DNA of 64,000 nucleotides, from assembly GCA_001839685.1 (NCBI GenBank), contig MLAK01000727.1, forward strand, positions 62,001 to 126,000. The letters run 5' to 3'. Below, one piece after another: positions 1-8,366 of this stretch. How positions within the stretch are numbered: the stretch's first letter is position 1; each line of letters begins with the position of its first letter. This stretch comes from Tritrichomonas foetus. Lineage: Eukaryota > Parabasalia > Tritrichomonadida > Tritrichomonadidae. The translations under genes and the position numbers were made by a program. The notes under the pieces are model-generated. The model was given only the letters and a program-made list of their open reading frames with translations. It was not told the origin of the DNA and searched no databases.

Positions 1-1
1 A

Positions 2-127
2 TATGTGAAAAGGGCCCTTCCAGCTTTACCATTTTCTTTAATCCTTGGAATCATCTTCTTCATGATTGGAGCGGTCTCATTTCGACCTTTTGGGTTGAGA
101 ATGAGAAATTCAATGTTTGCATTTTAG
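2..127 (+). CDS. Presenilin-like aspartyl protease, C-terminal fragment (partial)
   Basis: An open frame enters from the left edge and stops at TAG 125-127, giving about 41 residues. It contains ALPALP followed by a hydrophobic helix (FSLILGIIFFMIGAVSF) and then RPFG. The PALP motif just before the last membrane helix is the hallmark of presenilin, the catalytic subunit of gamma-secretase (A22 family), which cleaves membrane proteins within the bilayer. Signal peptide peptidases of the same family usually have PALL there, so presenilin fits better. The catalytic YD and GxGD motifs would lie upstream of the window, so activity cannot be judged. The call rests on a short stretch. Confidence 0.72.
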   Translation, partial: YVKRALPALPFSLILGIIFFMIGAVSFRPFGLRMRNSMFAF

Positions 128-768
128 ATATTGTTTTTTATTTCTTTCAAAAAAACTTATGTGAATAATGTGTTTGTATTTTAAGCTAAACCTATGTTCT
201 CGTTGCAGTCATATTTTCATTTGTTCCTTTTCTTTCTTTTTTGTTTTAATATCAAAATAAAAAAAAATTCTCAATAAATAAATATTCACACAGCTAGAAA
301 ACAAATTATCATTAGATAGCGATTGATGATGAAACAATGACTTATCAGATATAACCTCAACTTATTTTCACTGAATGTCATAAGTTTTCACAAAATGGTA
401 ATTTTTGGTGTGATCAGAAATAATATATTTATATACAAATTTTGATAATTAAATGAAAATAATGTTGATTCGTTATTATTTGACTTTAAGTAACGTTTTA
501 TAGAAACAGAAACAACATCTTTGGGGATTTCACTTGTTGAAGTTTTCATTACAACGAATGAAGTTATTCACTTTCTAGGAATGTTGATATGACAGGTCTG
601 TTTCTTCACAATTCGAGTGTGTCATCTTCCATTCAAACTATCATTTCTAAAGCTCGATTAAATTGAAATTATTGAAAATATAAAAAAAATTGATAGAATA
701 ATCTCAAAATTTTGAGAAATTGAATGAATCGTCAGACAAAAATGATTTCACTTTTTTTATTTCCTGTG
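128..768. other. Intergenic, AT-rich
   Basis: About 640 bases between the presenilin stop and the next gene. No convincing open frame or RNA gene was seen. A TCACTT initiator-like sequence lies near 747-753, about 20 bases before the ATG at 769. Confidence 0.5.
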
Positions 769-1383
769 ATGACTGAACAGCTCCAAACTCTCTCGAAAAC
801 TCCTTTTGAAACAGACCAAGCTGCAATTGATTTTTTGAAGATTCTTTTGCCAGCCTTGGATCAAGATATGCAAAATCAGGGTTTATATCAAATCGGTGTT
901 GATGCATTTAAAAATAATGCTGGAAACACTATTCTTAAGAGTCACTTTTTGGAAACCGTCTTTTCTGGAGAAGACCATAATGTTGCTCATTATTATTTTG
1001 CTCGGAAACTATTAAAAGAAAATTTGATCACTATTGAAGAAGTTCATCAAAGAATTGAATGTCTCACAACTAAAGATGTAAAACCTCCTGTGGGGCCAGA
1101 TTTTAAGTTGCTAATTCTTGCAACACCACTTTTGTTCTTTGAAAAGGAAATAAATGCCACTTCACCTGACGACTTCAAGAAATATTACTCACAAGTATCT
1201 ACAATTTTCCGTAGTTCACCAATGATTAAAAGAATGGCGCTCGAATGGAATACACCATTGAATATCAGAAATTGCTGTTATGACTTAATGAGTGGAAATA
1301 TCACATTTGAGCCGGACAACCTCGAAAAATTAGTGGAAATTGCAGGAGATCCAGCAAAGCTTCCACAAATACCAGTTTATTAA
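769..1383 (+). CDS. Hypothetical protein, about 204 aa
   Basis: The open frame could begin at ATG 724 (219 aa), 742 or 769. I prefer 769, which gives MTEQLQTLSK, because TCACTTTTT, a good match to the trichomonad initiator TCAYTW, lies about 20 bases upstream and would leave the first two ATGs untranscribed. The protein is soluble and mostly helical in appearance, with no signal peptide or membrane segment. It has a hydrophobic core stretch (FKLLILATPLLFFEKE) near the middle and ends LPQIPVY. I do not recognise the family. It stands alone, with a 450-base AT-rich gap downstream. Coding status is supported by length and balanced amino-acid composition rather than homology. Confidence 0.7.
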   Translation: MTEQLQTLSKTPFETDQAAIDFLKILLPALDQDMQNQGLYQIGVDAFKNNAGNTILKSHFLETVFSGEDHNVAHYYFARKLLKENLITIEEVHQRIECLTTKDVKPPVGPDFKLLILATPLLFFEKEINATSPDDFKKYYSQVSTIFRSSPMIKRMALEWNTPLNIRNCCYDLMSGNITFEPDNLEKLVEIAGDPAKLPQIPVY

Positions 1384-1837
1384 AAGAAATTTAAACAATA
1401 TTTCATCATTTTTCCAAAAGACTTATTCATTTCAATAAATCCATTTGGAATATGAATGAAAAAGTGTGTCGAAATAGCACAACAGGCATTGTTGATTAAA
1501 AAAAAAGTGAAATATTGTCTTTGTATTAAGATATGTATATATTTGCAATACTATCTATATATTTGCAATACCATCTATGTAAATTTTCCTTTCTTGTTAA
1601 TATCACAAAAACTGTATAATATTTAGAAAACACTTTTTTTTTACTTTTCGTATATCACCTCGGAAACAAGGAGTAGATGATTACTATATCTACTTATATT
1701 CATGTAGTTCATATAGGTCTAAAATATGAAGAAGAAATTCCGTGATTTTCCATTTTAAATCCATACATTCCATTTGATAATTTAAACCGTTCAGAAACTT
1801 AAATAACCAAAATAACAACAGCAATTCATGATCATTA
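1384..1837. other. Intergenic with a 20-bp direct duplication
   Basis: AT-rich spacer between convergent genes. Two adjacent 20-bp copies differing at one position lie at 1539-1558 and 1559-1578 (core ATATTTGCAATAC). An antisense open frame in this region has simple composition and is not supported. Confidence 0.55.
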
Positions 1838-2683
1838 TCATGCAAATTGACGGAAATCATAATCAGGGTCATCAGTTGCGCGATTTTTATCAGCGAGAAC
1901 TCGACTCAAACATATGACTCCAAGTGGAAAAAACTCTGACAATAGTTGTTCAATGATGAAAATGCATAAATATTTTGATGAATCCAAAAAACATGTTTTA
2001 TTTTGAGATCGTAAAATCGAATATACCAATATTGATATAACACGTACTATTAGTGCTGATGTAATTGTGACACACAATGTTGTGATAGTTGATTCATAAT
2101 TGTCGAGAAATGAACATGGATTAACAAATAGTTTCCAAATACTGATTAAGTATCCAACAAAAGCAACTGATACAGCAATATCTCTAAAAATTGCAAATGC
2201 TGCTTCAATTGTATTAATTAGGCCAATATGTTTCTGGCTAATATTAAAAATAACTATTATAATGGAGATAAAAAAAACAATAATAATTGCAAGGAGAATA
2301 ATTAAAATAATTCTTATTCTTTCAAACATCTTTGTAGTTTTCTTTTCCATACATTCAATGCAAATTGAACACCAAGAAAAAAAGATAATGCAATAAGCTG
2401 CTGCTGTCATATAACCTGGAAATGAACTAATAAACATATAAATTCGTTCGTGTAGTATTGAATCTGAAAGACCTAAAATTCCAGCTTGGCATGCATATCC
2501 AATGGATCTAAATAGGACAGCCAAAATATAAGTAATATAAGACGCTTTAGTTAATGGCTGTGTGGGTTTTCTAAAGTCATTCCTTGAAAAATAGAGATAA
2601 ACAACGAGAAGTATGAAGAACATGACACTCAATATTGAACATGTTATAATCCAGCCAACTTGATCATTTGTGTATTTCCCCAT
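1838..2683 (-). CDS. Seven-transmembrane protein, THH1/TOM1- or GPR137-like
   Basis: The 281-aa protein begins MGKYTNDQVGW with an extracellular or luminal N terminus. About seven hydrophobic helices follow (roughly residues 10-32, 48-70, 85-107, 124-150, 163-188, 200-222 and 240-262). Short loops and a charged tail (ADKNRATDDPDYDF) complete it. The layout, with a helix carrying FFSWCSICIE and a last helix ending FFPLGVICLSRVL, resembles the THH1/TOM1/TOM3 and GPR137 group of 7TM proteins, but similarity is by pattern only. It could instead be a lineage-specific GPCR-like protein. There is no signal peptide separate from the first helix. Confidence 0.7.
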   Translation of the reverse strand: MGKYTNDQVGWIITCSILSVMFFILLVVYLYFSRNDFRKPTQPLTKASYITYILAVLFRSIGYACQAGILGLSDSILHERIYMFISSFPGYMTAAAYCIIFFSWCSICIECMEKKTTKMFERIRIILIILLAIIIVFFISIIIVIFNISQKHIGLINTIEAAFAIFRDIAVSVAFVGYLISIWKLFVNPCSFLDNYESTITTLCVTITSALIVRVISILVYSILRSQNKTCFLDSSKYLCIFIIEQLLSEFFPLGVICLSRVLADKNRATDDPDYDFRQFA

Positions 2684-3544
2684 CAGTTTGTGTTATGAAT
2701 ATGATAAATTCTCAGAAAAAGTGAAAACACAGATAAGAAAAACCTTAAAATGATCTGTTTGTCTCAATATCACTTTGTGTAATGAACTCACATTCTCTTT
2801 ACCAAGCCTTGTTCCAAATTATTTGATTTAGTGGATACATATTCAGTATGGTTCGTGCGTATGCCAAAGGTAAAATTAATAAAAGAGGTTTGAAAAAATA
2901 ATGACAAAGATTTTTATACTTTAAAAACTCACCTATGTGTACAAGAAATTATAAAACGTTAGTAGGATAGAATGGATCATCAAACTAGTTATACATTTTC
3001 TGTGTTCTGTTAAAGGAATCCATGAGACTGATGAAACTGCTTCAGAATTTCTTGATTAAGTTTCGGGAATCCACCTGTTTCGATTGCAATTGGAAGTCAT
3101 GAAGAAATTTTAGTGTCTTATTAACAATATCAATTACATTATTGAAGGAAAAAATGATAACAATTATTTCTGTTCTTTCTAGTATAAATTATTGATATTA
3201 CATATCACAATGTTACACTTTTTAATAAAAAAGCAACTATTTTCCTCAATGATATGAAGAATCTCAAAATGGAGACATGAAATCAAAATTGAATGTATGG
3301 GAGGAAAAAGTTGGAGAGACAAAAGATGATATGATCATGTATTCAAAAAGTTATCTAATAGTATTCAATTAAAATCTGCATTTTTGAATACATGACCAGT
3401 AATTATTCAATATTTCCAGAAATTGTGAAGTTTTTTCCTTGGTCGGGTGCACTTTTGCCATTTTTTTCAATACTTATTCATACAGTTGATCAACTTTTTC
3501 TAAGAGCTAATCAACATTCATTATCATCAAAAAAAATTGCACAA
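2684..3544. other. Intergenic and probable promoter of the ABCF3 gene
   Basis: About 860 AT-rich bases with no supported gene up to 3391. The open frame of the downstream gene extends back to ATG 3392, but 3392-3544 encodes a hydrophobic stretch unlike ABCF proteins. GACCAGTAATTATTCAAT at 3394-3411 resembles a motif seen upstream of other genes here. TCATTA near 3519 is initiator-like. Confidence 0.5.
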
Positions 3545-5698
3545 ATGTCTGCAGAAACAATGACCGAAATGGAAAGACTTACAGACACATTAAATGAATT
3601 AATCGACGATGAATCAATCGCTGAATATATTAAAGAAGCTGTAGAATTCTCAGAAACTGTTGAAGATTTCAAAAGCATCGCTGTTCCTTTAATTGTTGAT
3701 CTCGATGGCGTAGTTTCATCCGAGGAAGATGCTGATGAGCTCGCCGGCGCTCTCTATCATATGAAAGATCCTCCAATTGTTAAACCAATCGAAGAAATGA
3801 ATACCCCCATTATTATGTCAGCTTTGATGCAAGACGGAGTTGCAGATCCATTCGACGAAGACAGACTAGCCATGGCCAGACTTTCTATCACAGAAGTGGG
3901 CCATGTTGAGGCACTTGAAGATAATGTCAATACCAAGAAATATGCCCGAAACTTAAAACGAGAAGAAGAAGCAATCGAACAAATTAGAAGACAACGGCTT
4001 GAAAGCAACGAACGTGAAAATGCTCAATTCAAGAAAGGAATGGGATTCCGTCGTCCAGAAGTGAGGCAATTAAGATATCTTCAACTTTCCCCAATCAATG
4101 TGAATATTGGCCCATTAACACTCATAGAAAATGCTTCCCTCAATCTCACGCCAGGAAACAGATACGGTTTGGTTGGCAGAAACGGCCTGGGCAAGACAAC
4201 TTTGATGAAATATATCAACTCCTCTCTGGTTAAAGGTGTTACAAATGATCTCCTCATCATTCATGTTGAACAAGAAGCACCAATTAGTGAACGAACAGTT
4301 TTACAATCCGTTCTTGATACTGATGTTGAAAGAACAGAATTACTTGAAGAACTAGAAAATATGGAAAATAGTGATGCACCAGATCTTGCAGAAAGAATCA
4401 CTAAAATTAATGATAGATTAGACGCAATAGGTGCCAGAGAAGCTGAAGCTCGTGCCGTTATGATTCTTAATGCGCTTGGTTTCACAAATGAACAATTAAG
4501 TATGCCACTTTCTTTAATGTCTGGTGGTTTTCGAATGAGAGTTTCTCTTGCACAAGCTTTGTATATTTCTCCTGATGTTCTTCTTTTGGATGAACCTACT
4601 GGACATCTTGACGCACCTTCTGTTTGTTGGCTTGAAGAATTCCTTACCAAAAGCTGCTCAGGACAAATTTTGGTTGTTATTTCGCATGATAGAGTTTTCC
4701 TTGATAATGTTTGTACACATATCGTTCACTTAAAGGATAAAAAGCTTGAATTATACAAAGGTAACTGGACTTCTTTCCATAACCAATTCGAAGCAAGATG
4801 CCAACTCCTCGAACAGCAAGCAGAAGCACAAAAGAAAGAAATTGAGCATAAGATGGATTTTGTAAGACGACTTGGTGCCAAATCTTCAACTGCACAACTT
4901 GCCCAATCTCGAATGAAAGCAATTAACAAAATAGAAAAAGTAACTCCAATTCATCGCGATCCACCCGTTCGTTTCGATTTTTCAATGTCATCAACAGCTG
5001 CCCAAGAACAACTAATTGTAATTGAAGACGCTTCTTTTGGCTATGTCCCCGAAAAGAATATATTCGAACATTTATGCTTCTATGTTAAAAGAAACACACG
5101 AGCTGTAATCATTGGTGCTAATGGTGCAGGTAAATCAACATTATTAAACTTATTAATGGGCAACTTGAAGCCACAAACAGGATTTTACCAAATAGTATCT
5201 AATTTAAGAATCGCCCATTTTTCACAACATCACGTTGATCAACTTGATTATAAATCAACTCCATTGCAATTCATGTTGAAACAATTTAAAGCTGATCATC
5301 CAATTCATGAAATTCGCGCTCAACTTGGAAAGTTTGGAATTAGTGGTGAGCAATCACTACAACCAATTCAATCACTTTCTGGTGGTCAAAAAACACGTGT
5401 TGTTTTGGCTGCTTGTGCAATGCAATCACCACATTTGTTGATGCTTGACGAAGTTACAAATAACTTGGATATGGATTCAATTGAAGCACTTGGAAGTGCA
5501 CTTAGAAGATATACTGGTGCAATTGTGGCAGTAACCCACGACCAAGCATTCGCAAATATGATTGCATCTCAAATCTTTGTATGTAAAGACAACAAAATGG
5601 TGGAATTTGACGGAAGCTTCCAAGAATATAGAGATATGGTTAAGGCACAAATCAGAGATAAGTTCTTTGCATCAGTGGGAAGTAGAGGAATTATCTAA
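3545..5698 (+). CDS. ABCF3/Gcn20-type ABC-F ATPase
   Basis: A 717-aa soluble twin-ATPase without membrane helices. ABC-F proteins of the Gcn20/ABCF3 type act on ribosomes and help activate eIF2alpha kinase signalling. ABC1 has Walker A GRNGLGKTT (about residue 211), signature SGGFRMR and Walker B LLLLDEPTGHLD. ABC2 has Walker A GANGAGKST (about residue 528), signature LSGGQKTR and Walker B LLMLDEVTNNLD. HVEQE, FSQHHVDQLD and GKFGISGE are diagnostic for the ABCF3 branch. Length agrees with human ABCF3 (709 aa). The frame is open from ATG 3392 (768 aa), but the extra 51 residues are hydrophobic and atypical, and TCATTATC lies about 25 bases before ATG 3545. The Pro and His normally in the second DEPTNHLD box are Val and Asn. 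Confidence 0.93.
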   Translation: MSAETMTEMERLTDTLNELIDDESIAEYIKEAVEFSETVEDFKSIAVPLIVDLDGVVSSEEDADELAGALYHMKDPPIVKPIEEMNTPIIMSALMQDGVADPFDEDRLAMARLSITEVGHVEALEDNVNTKKYARNLKREEEAIEQIRRQRLESNERENAQFKKGMGFRRPEVRQLRYLQLSPINVNIGPLTLIENASLNLTPGNRYGLVGRNGLGKTTLMKYINSSLVKGVTNDLLIIHVEQEAPISERTVLQSVLDTDVERTELLEELENMENSDAPDLAERITKINDRLDAIGAREAEARAVMILNALGFTNEQLSMPLSLMSGGFRMRVSLAQALYISPDVLLLDEPTGHLDAPSVCWLEEFLTKSCSGQILVVISHDRVFLDNVCTHIVHLKDKKLELYKGNWTSFHNQFEARCQLLEQQAEAQKKEIEHKMDFVRRLGAKSSTAQLAQSRMKAINKIEKVTPIHRDPPVRFDFSMSSTAAQEQLIVIEDASFGYVPEKNIFEHLCFYVKRNTRAVIIGANGAGKSTLLNLLMGNLKPQTGFYQIVSNLRIAHFSQHHVDQLDYKSTPLQFMLKQFKADHPIHEIRAQLGKFGISGEQSLQPIQSLSGGQKTRVVLAACAMQSPHLLMLDEVTNNLDMDSIEALGSALRRYTGAIVAVTHDQAFANMIASQIFVCKDNKMVEFDGSFQEYRDMVKAQIRDKFFASVGSRGII

Positions 5699-5864
5699 TC
5701 TTTTTATTTTTATTATAAACTATAAAAAATCTTTCATGTGAATTAATCGTTTTGCATTTTTATCAGAACTATTCCAAATCTCAAAATTCTGTTCCGAAGA
5801 GGAGAAAAATTTGTGATTTCAATTCTTTGAATATTGAGCTACAGCATTAATGCTTCAACAATTA

Positions 5865-5978
5865 GAATTAACAGAAACAATATGAATTAACAGACACAAT
5901 AAGAATTAACAGACACAATAAGAATTAACAGAAACAATATGAATTAACAGACACAATAAGAATTAACAGAAACAATAT
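5865..5978. repeat. 19-bp tandem repeat, six copies
   Basis: Six head-to-tail 19-bp units (core GAATTAACAGAMACAATAW) lie between the convergent ABCF3 and ankyrin genes, followed by a partial seventh (GAATTAATGG). Two variants occur in the order A-B-B-A-B-A: AAACAATAT and CACACAATAA-type endings. That pattern suggests recent unequal exchange. The rest of the 450-base spacer is featureless AT-rich sequence with a 13-A run near 6035. Confidence 0.9.
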
Positions 5979-6148
5979 GAATTAATGGAATTTCATGTTT
6001 GCTAAAATATGGTATATAACAATGAATCGAAAACAAAAAAAAAAAAATATCGAAATCTGATTTTATTCATAAAATATTAGGAATATCCATAATTATCAAA
6101 ACTATCAATTTTTGTTCACATCAGGGTTTATGCCTATCTCTGCCACAT

Positions 6149-7417
6149 TCATGCAAAAGGACTTTTATTTCTTGTTGTTCGCGGTGTTGATGTCGGTGTC
6201 ATTAAATGGAAGTGGAAGTCATTTGACATATCATCTGAATCATTTGGCGTCAAAAATGCCCTCTTCACATTCGAAGCTGCTGTTGTTGATCTTGATTGTG
6301 ATCGCGATTGTGTTTCTTCATCTTCATCATCACTGTCTGGGAACTGGCTATCATTATATCTGAATGGTGTTGGTGGTACTCCAAAGTCTTCACCGTTTGT
6401 TTCGAGAAGATGAGCTCTTCTTGTTGATCTCATTGTAGAATTGAGTGATAAATTCATTGATTCAACAAGTTCAGCTTCTTCATTTTCATCATCCTTCTCA
6501 CGGGGACGCCAAGGAGACTTGATATGCAAGACAGACTTCCTTACAATATCGACAGGAAGTAAATAATCGTTTTGTTTTAGTGCAGCATTTAATTTCTTTA
6601 GACGTGACCTCTTCAGCGTTTTTGGTGGAAAAACTGGCAGATTCTCAGTTTCGCCTTTCTTTTTCGCTTCGTCGAATTGGCGTTTTGTGTAAACTGCAAC
6701 AACACTGAGGAGAGTCGTTTGGGCTTCAAGAGCAATTTCTATAAGCAGTCTACCTTTAATCGGCACAAGAAGATCCTCTTCGTGGCCATCCAGAAGAGCT
6801 GCAAGACATTCTCTACTGCTGTAGTGAATGACCGTCTCAAGTGGGGTTGGCTCTCCGATATGCGGATCAGCATGCGCATCAAGAAGAAGCTTAATAGCTT
6901 GGAAATTTCCAGTTTTAGCAGCATATGCAAGTAATGACATATTCCTAAATAATATGTTCGGATCGGCCTTGTAGTCAAGCAGAAGACGAATACTTTGAAT
7001 GTCCATTCTTCTAACGGCAAAAAATAGAGGAACTCGATAAAATCAAATAAAAAAAAACGCCTTTACTATCGATTATATTTGGGTTGGCTCCGGCTTGAAG
7101 AAGTGGCGCAGCAATTTGAAGGCTTCCTGTCCAGATCGCAATGTGCAAAGGCGTGAGGTGAAAATTATGAATATAAAAAGAAAACGTTTTGTTTGTTGAT
7201 GTCTGCTCCATTACTGACGATAGCGATGAACGCGGGATAGTTTGTGAGAAAGATTGCTAAATGAAGGAGTGTATTCGGCAAAAAATAAAAAAACACCATC
7301 GGAATCTTGATAATCGATGTCTTCAAATTCGCTGAGGCGGGAAGAAAATTCGAAATAATCTCCTTTTTGCAATAGCGAGCGCAAGAATCGGAAGGATTCT
7401 TTGAGAGAATCACTCAT
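6149..7417 (-). CDS. Ankyrin-repeat protein interrupted by three 19-22 nt insertions (probable mini-introns)
   Basis: On the minus strand, four open segments read continuously as one ankyrin protein only if about 19 nt (7276-7294), 19 nt (7167-7185) and 22 nt (7037-7058) are removed. Start is ATG at 7417 (MSDSLKESFRFL). The joined product is about 400 aa with at least four ankyrin repeats. Repeats such as DSDG^NTLLHLA, INKQN^NFHLTPLH and DSKG^RVPLFFAV are intact across the joins. A Ser/Asp-rich tail follows with SQSRSQSRS-like sequence and TP motifs. Ankyrin repeats bind protein partners, so cellular role is unknown. Each insertion starts GTTTT at a codon boundary, shifts the frame by +1 and creates downstream stops. 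None ends in AG or carries the trichomonad CTAAC acceptor. Alternatives are a pseudogene or sequence error. Confidence 0.75.
7037..7058 (-). other. Intron-like insertion 3 in the ankyrin gene
   Basis: Twenty-two bases, GTTTTTTTTT... to ...GATTTTAT on the minus strand, lie between DSKG and RVPLFFAVRRM. Removing them keeps the standard 16-residue spacing of the ankyrin hairpin. Confidence 0.55.
7167..7185 (-). other. Intron-like insertion 2 in the ankyrin gene
   Basis: Nineteen bases, GTTTTCTT... to ...TATTCAT on the minus strand, lie between KQN and NFHLTPLH. Read through, they lead to a TAA within the next two codons. A 22-nt version ending AAT also restores the frame. Confidence 0.55.
7276..7294 (-). 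other. Intron-like insertion 1 in the ankyrin gene
   Basis: Nineteen bases, GTTTTTTT... to ...TTTGCCG on the minus strand, lie between DSDG and NTLLHLA of one ankyrin repeat. Boundaries are inferred from the ankyrin consensus. A 22-nt version ending AAT would also restore the frame at the cost of one residue. Confidence 0.55.
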
Positions 7418-7891
7418 ATTTTTTGAAATAAAAAAACGTTTATTTTATGGTGAAATCAAAATTTTAATGATGAAATAAGGTCAAATTCATGAAAAAACTA
7501 CAAATCATGTTTTTTAGCCCAAATCAAATGTTTATTTGAAAAAACATAAATTTTTATTGGCTATATAGTGATAATCATTTAATTTGCCAAGGACATTTTA
7601 AAAAATCTGATTCCCAAAATATTTGAGAAATGATATCAAGATAATTACGCTCCATCCAAAAGAATATGTAGCATGAACTATCAAAAGTGGATTTATTTAA
7701 ATTGATTTTAGACATTTGAGGAGTTGTATTGTGAATTGATGTTAAGTTCATTAACGGACATAATTTGATGTGATTTACATTTTTTTCATATGATATGTCG
7801 GAAAATTTCCGATACGAAAAAAAATTCATATAACATGACACTAAAAATTTATATAGTTTACAAAAACGGTTAAAGGCCGACCTTTTCTCGA
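7418..7891. promoter_or_regulatory. Divergent intergenic region with AACGGT motif before eS21
   Basis: The spacer serves the divergent ankyrin and eS21 genes. AAAACGGTTAAAGG at about 7863-7875, some 17 bases before the eS21 ATG, contains the core AACGGT that recurs upstream of other genes here and resembles a Myb-type site (YAACKG). An antisense frame covering 7575-7982 is a shadow. Confidence 0.45.
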
Positions 7892-8158
7892 ATGCAAAAC
7901 GAATCAGGCGATATCGTTGATGTATTGGTACCACGCAAGTGTGATGGCACAAACAGGCTGATTGCGCCACATGACCATGCATCCTGTCAATTCCGCATTG
8001 CTAAAGTTAACGAAGAAGGATTACCAACAGGTGAATTTGAAACAGTCGCTTTCTGCGGTTACCTCCGTACACTCGGTGAGGCCGATAATGCCCTCAACCG
8101 TATTGCCACAGAACGCGGATTACTCGAAAACGTTTACCGTGTTAACCAACATAAGTAA
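7892..8158 (+). CDS. 40S ribosomal protein eS21 (RPS21)
   Basis: An 88-aa protein beginning MQNESGDIVDVLVPRKC. The order MQNE..G..VD..VPRKC..TNRLI...DHAS.QF, then FCGYLRTLGEAD..LNRIA, matches eukaryotic eS21 (about 83 aa) end to end. eS21 is a small component of the small ribosomal subunit near the uS2/eS1 platform. The start agrees with the conserved MQN. The stop overlaps TAAA, which in trichomonads often doubles as a polyadenylation signal. Codon use is less AT-biased than in the neighbours, as expected for a highly expressed gene. Confidence 0.95.
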   Translation: MQNESGDIVDVLVPRKCDGTNRLIAPHDHASCQFRIAKVNEEGLPTGEFETVAFCGYLRTLGEADNALNRIATERGLLENVYRVNQHK

Positions 8159-8366
8159 ATGAAATTCTGATTCTGTAAATTTACTCGCCTTTTCTTTCAT
8201 ATAATAACAATTGCACATTTTAATTGATGAAAACACGCATTTTAATAGTGACTATCTTACAGTAGAACCACCAAAAATGGCTATCATTGATTAATTTTTT
8301 TTTTCTTTGGATTACAAAATATTTTCTGAAATTAGTGAGATTTTTTTTGAATTCATTTTTTTGTAT

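Noticed and set aside
3392..3544. N-terminal extension of ABCF3
   Set aside because: Hydrophobic Phe/Leu/Ile stretch absent from ABCF3 relatives, and an initiator-like sequence lies between the two ATGs.
5865..5978. CRISPR array
   Set aside because: Units are directly adjacent without unique spacers, and the genome is eukaryotic.
7575..7982. 135-codon minus-strand frame overlapping eS21
   Set aside because: Antisense shadow of the eS21 start and AT-rich promoter; composition rich in Cys, His, Phe with no family features.
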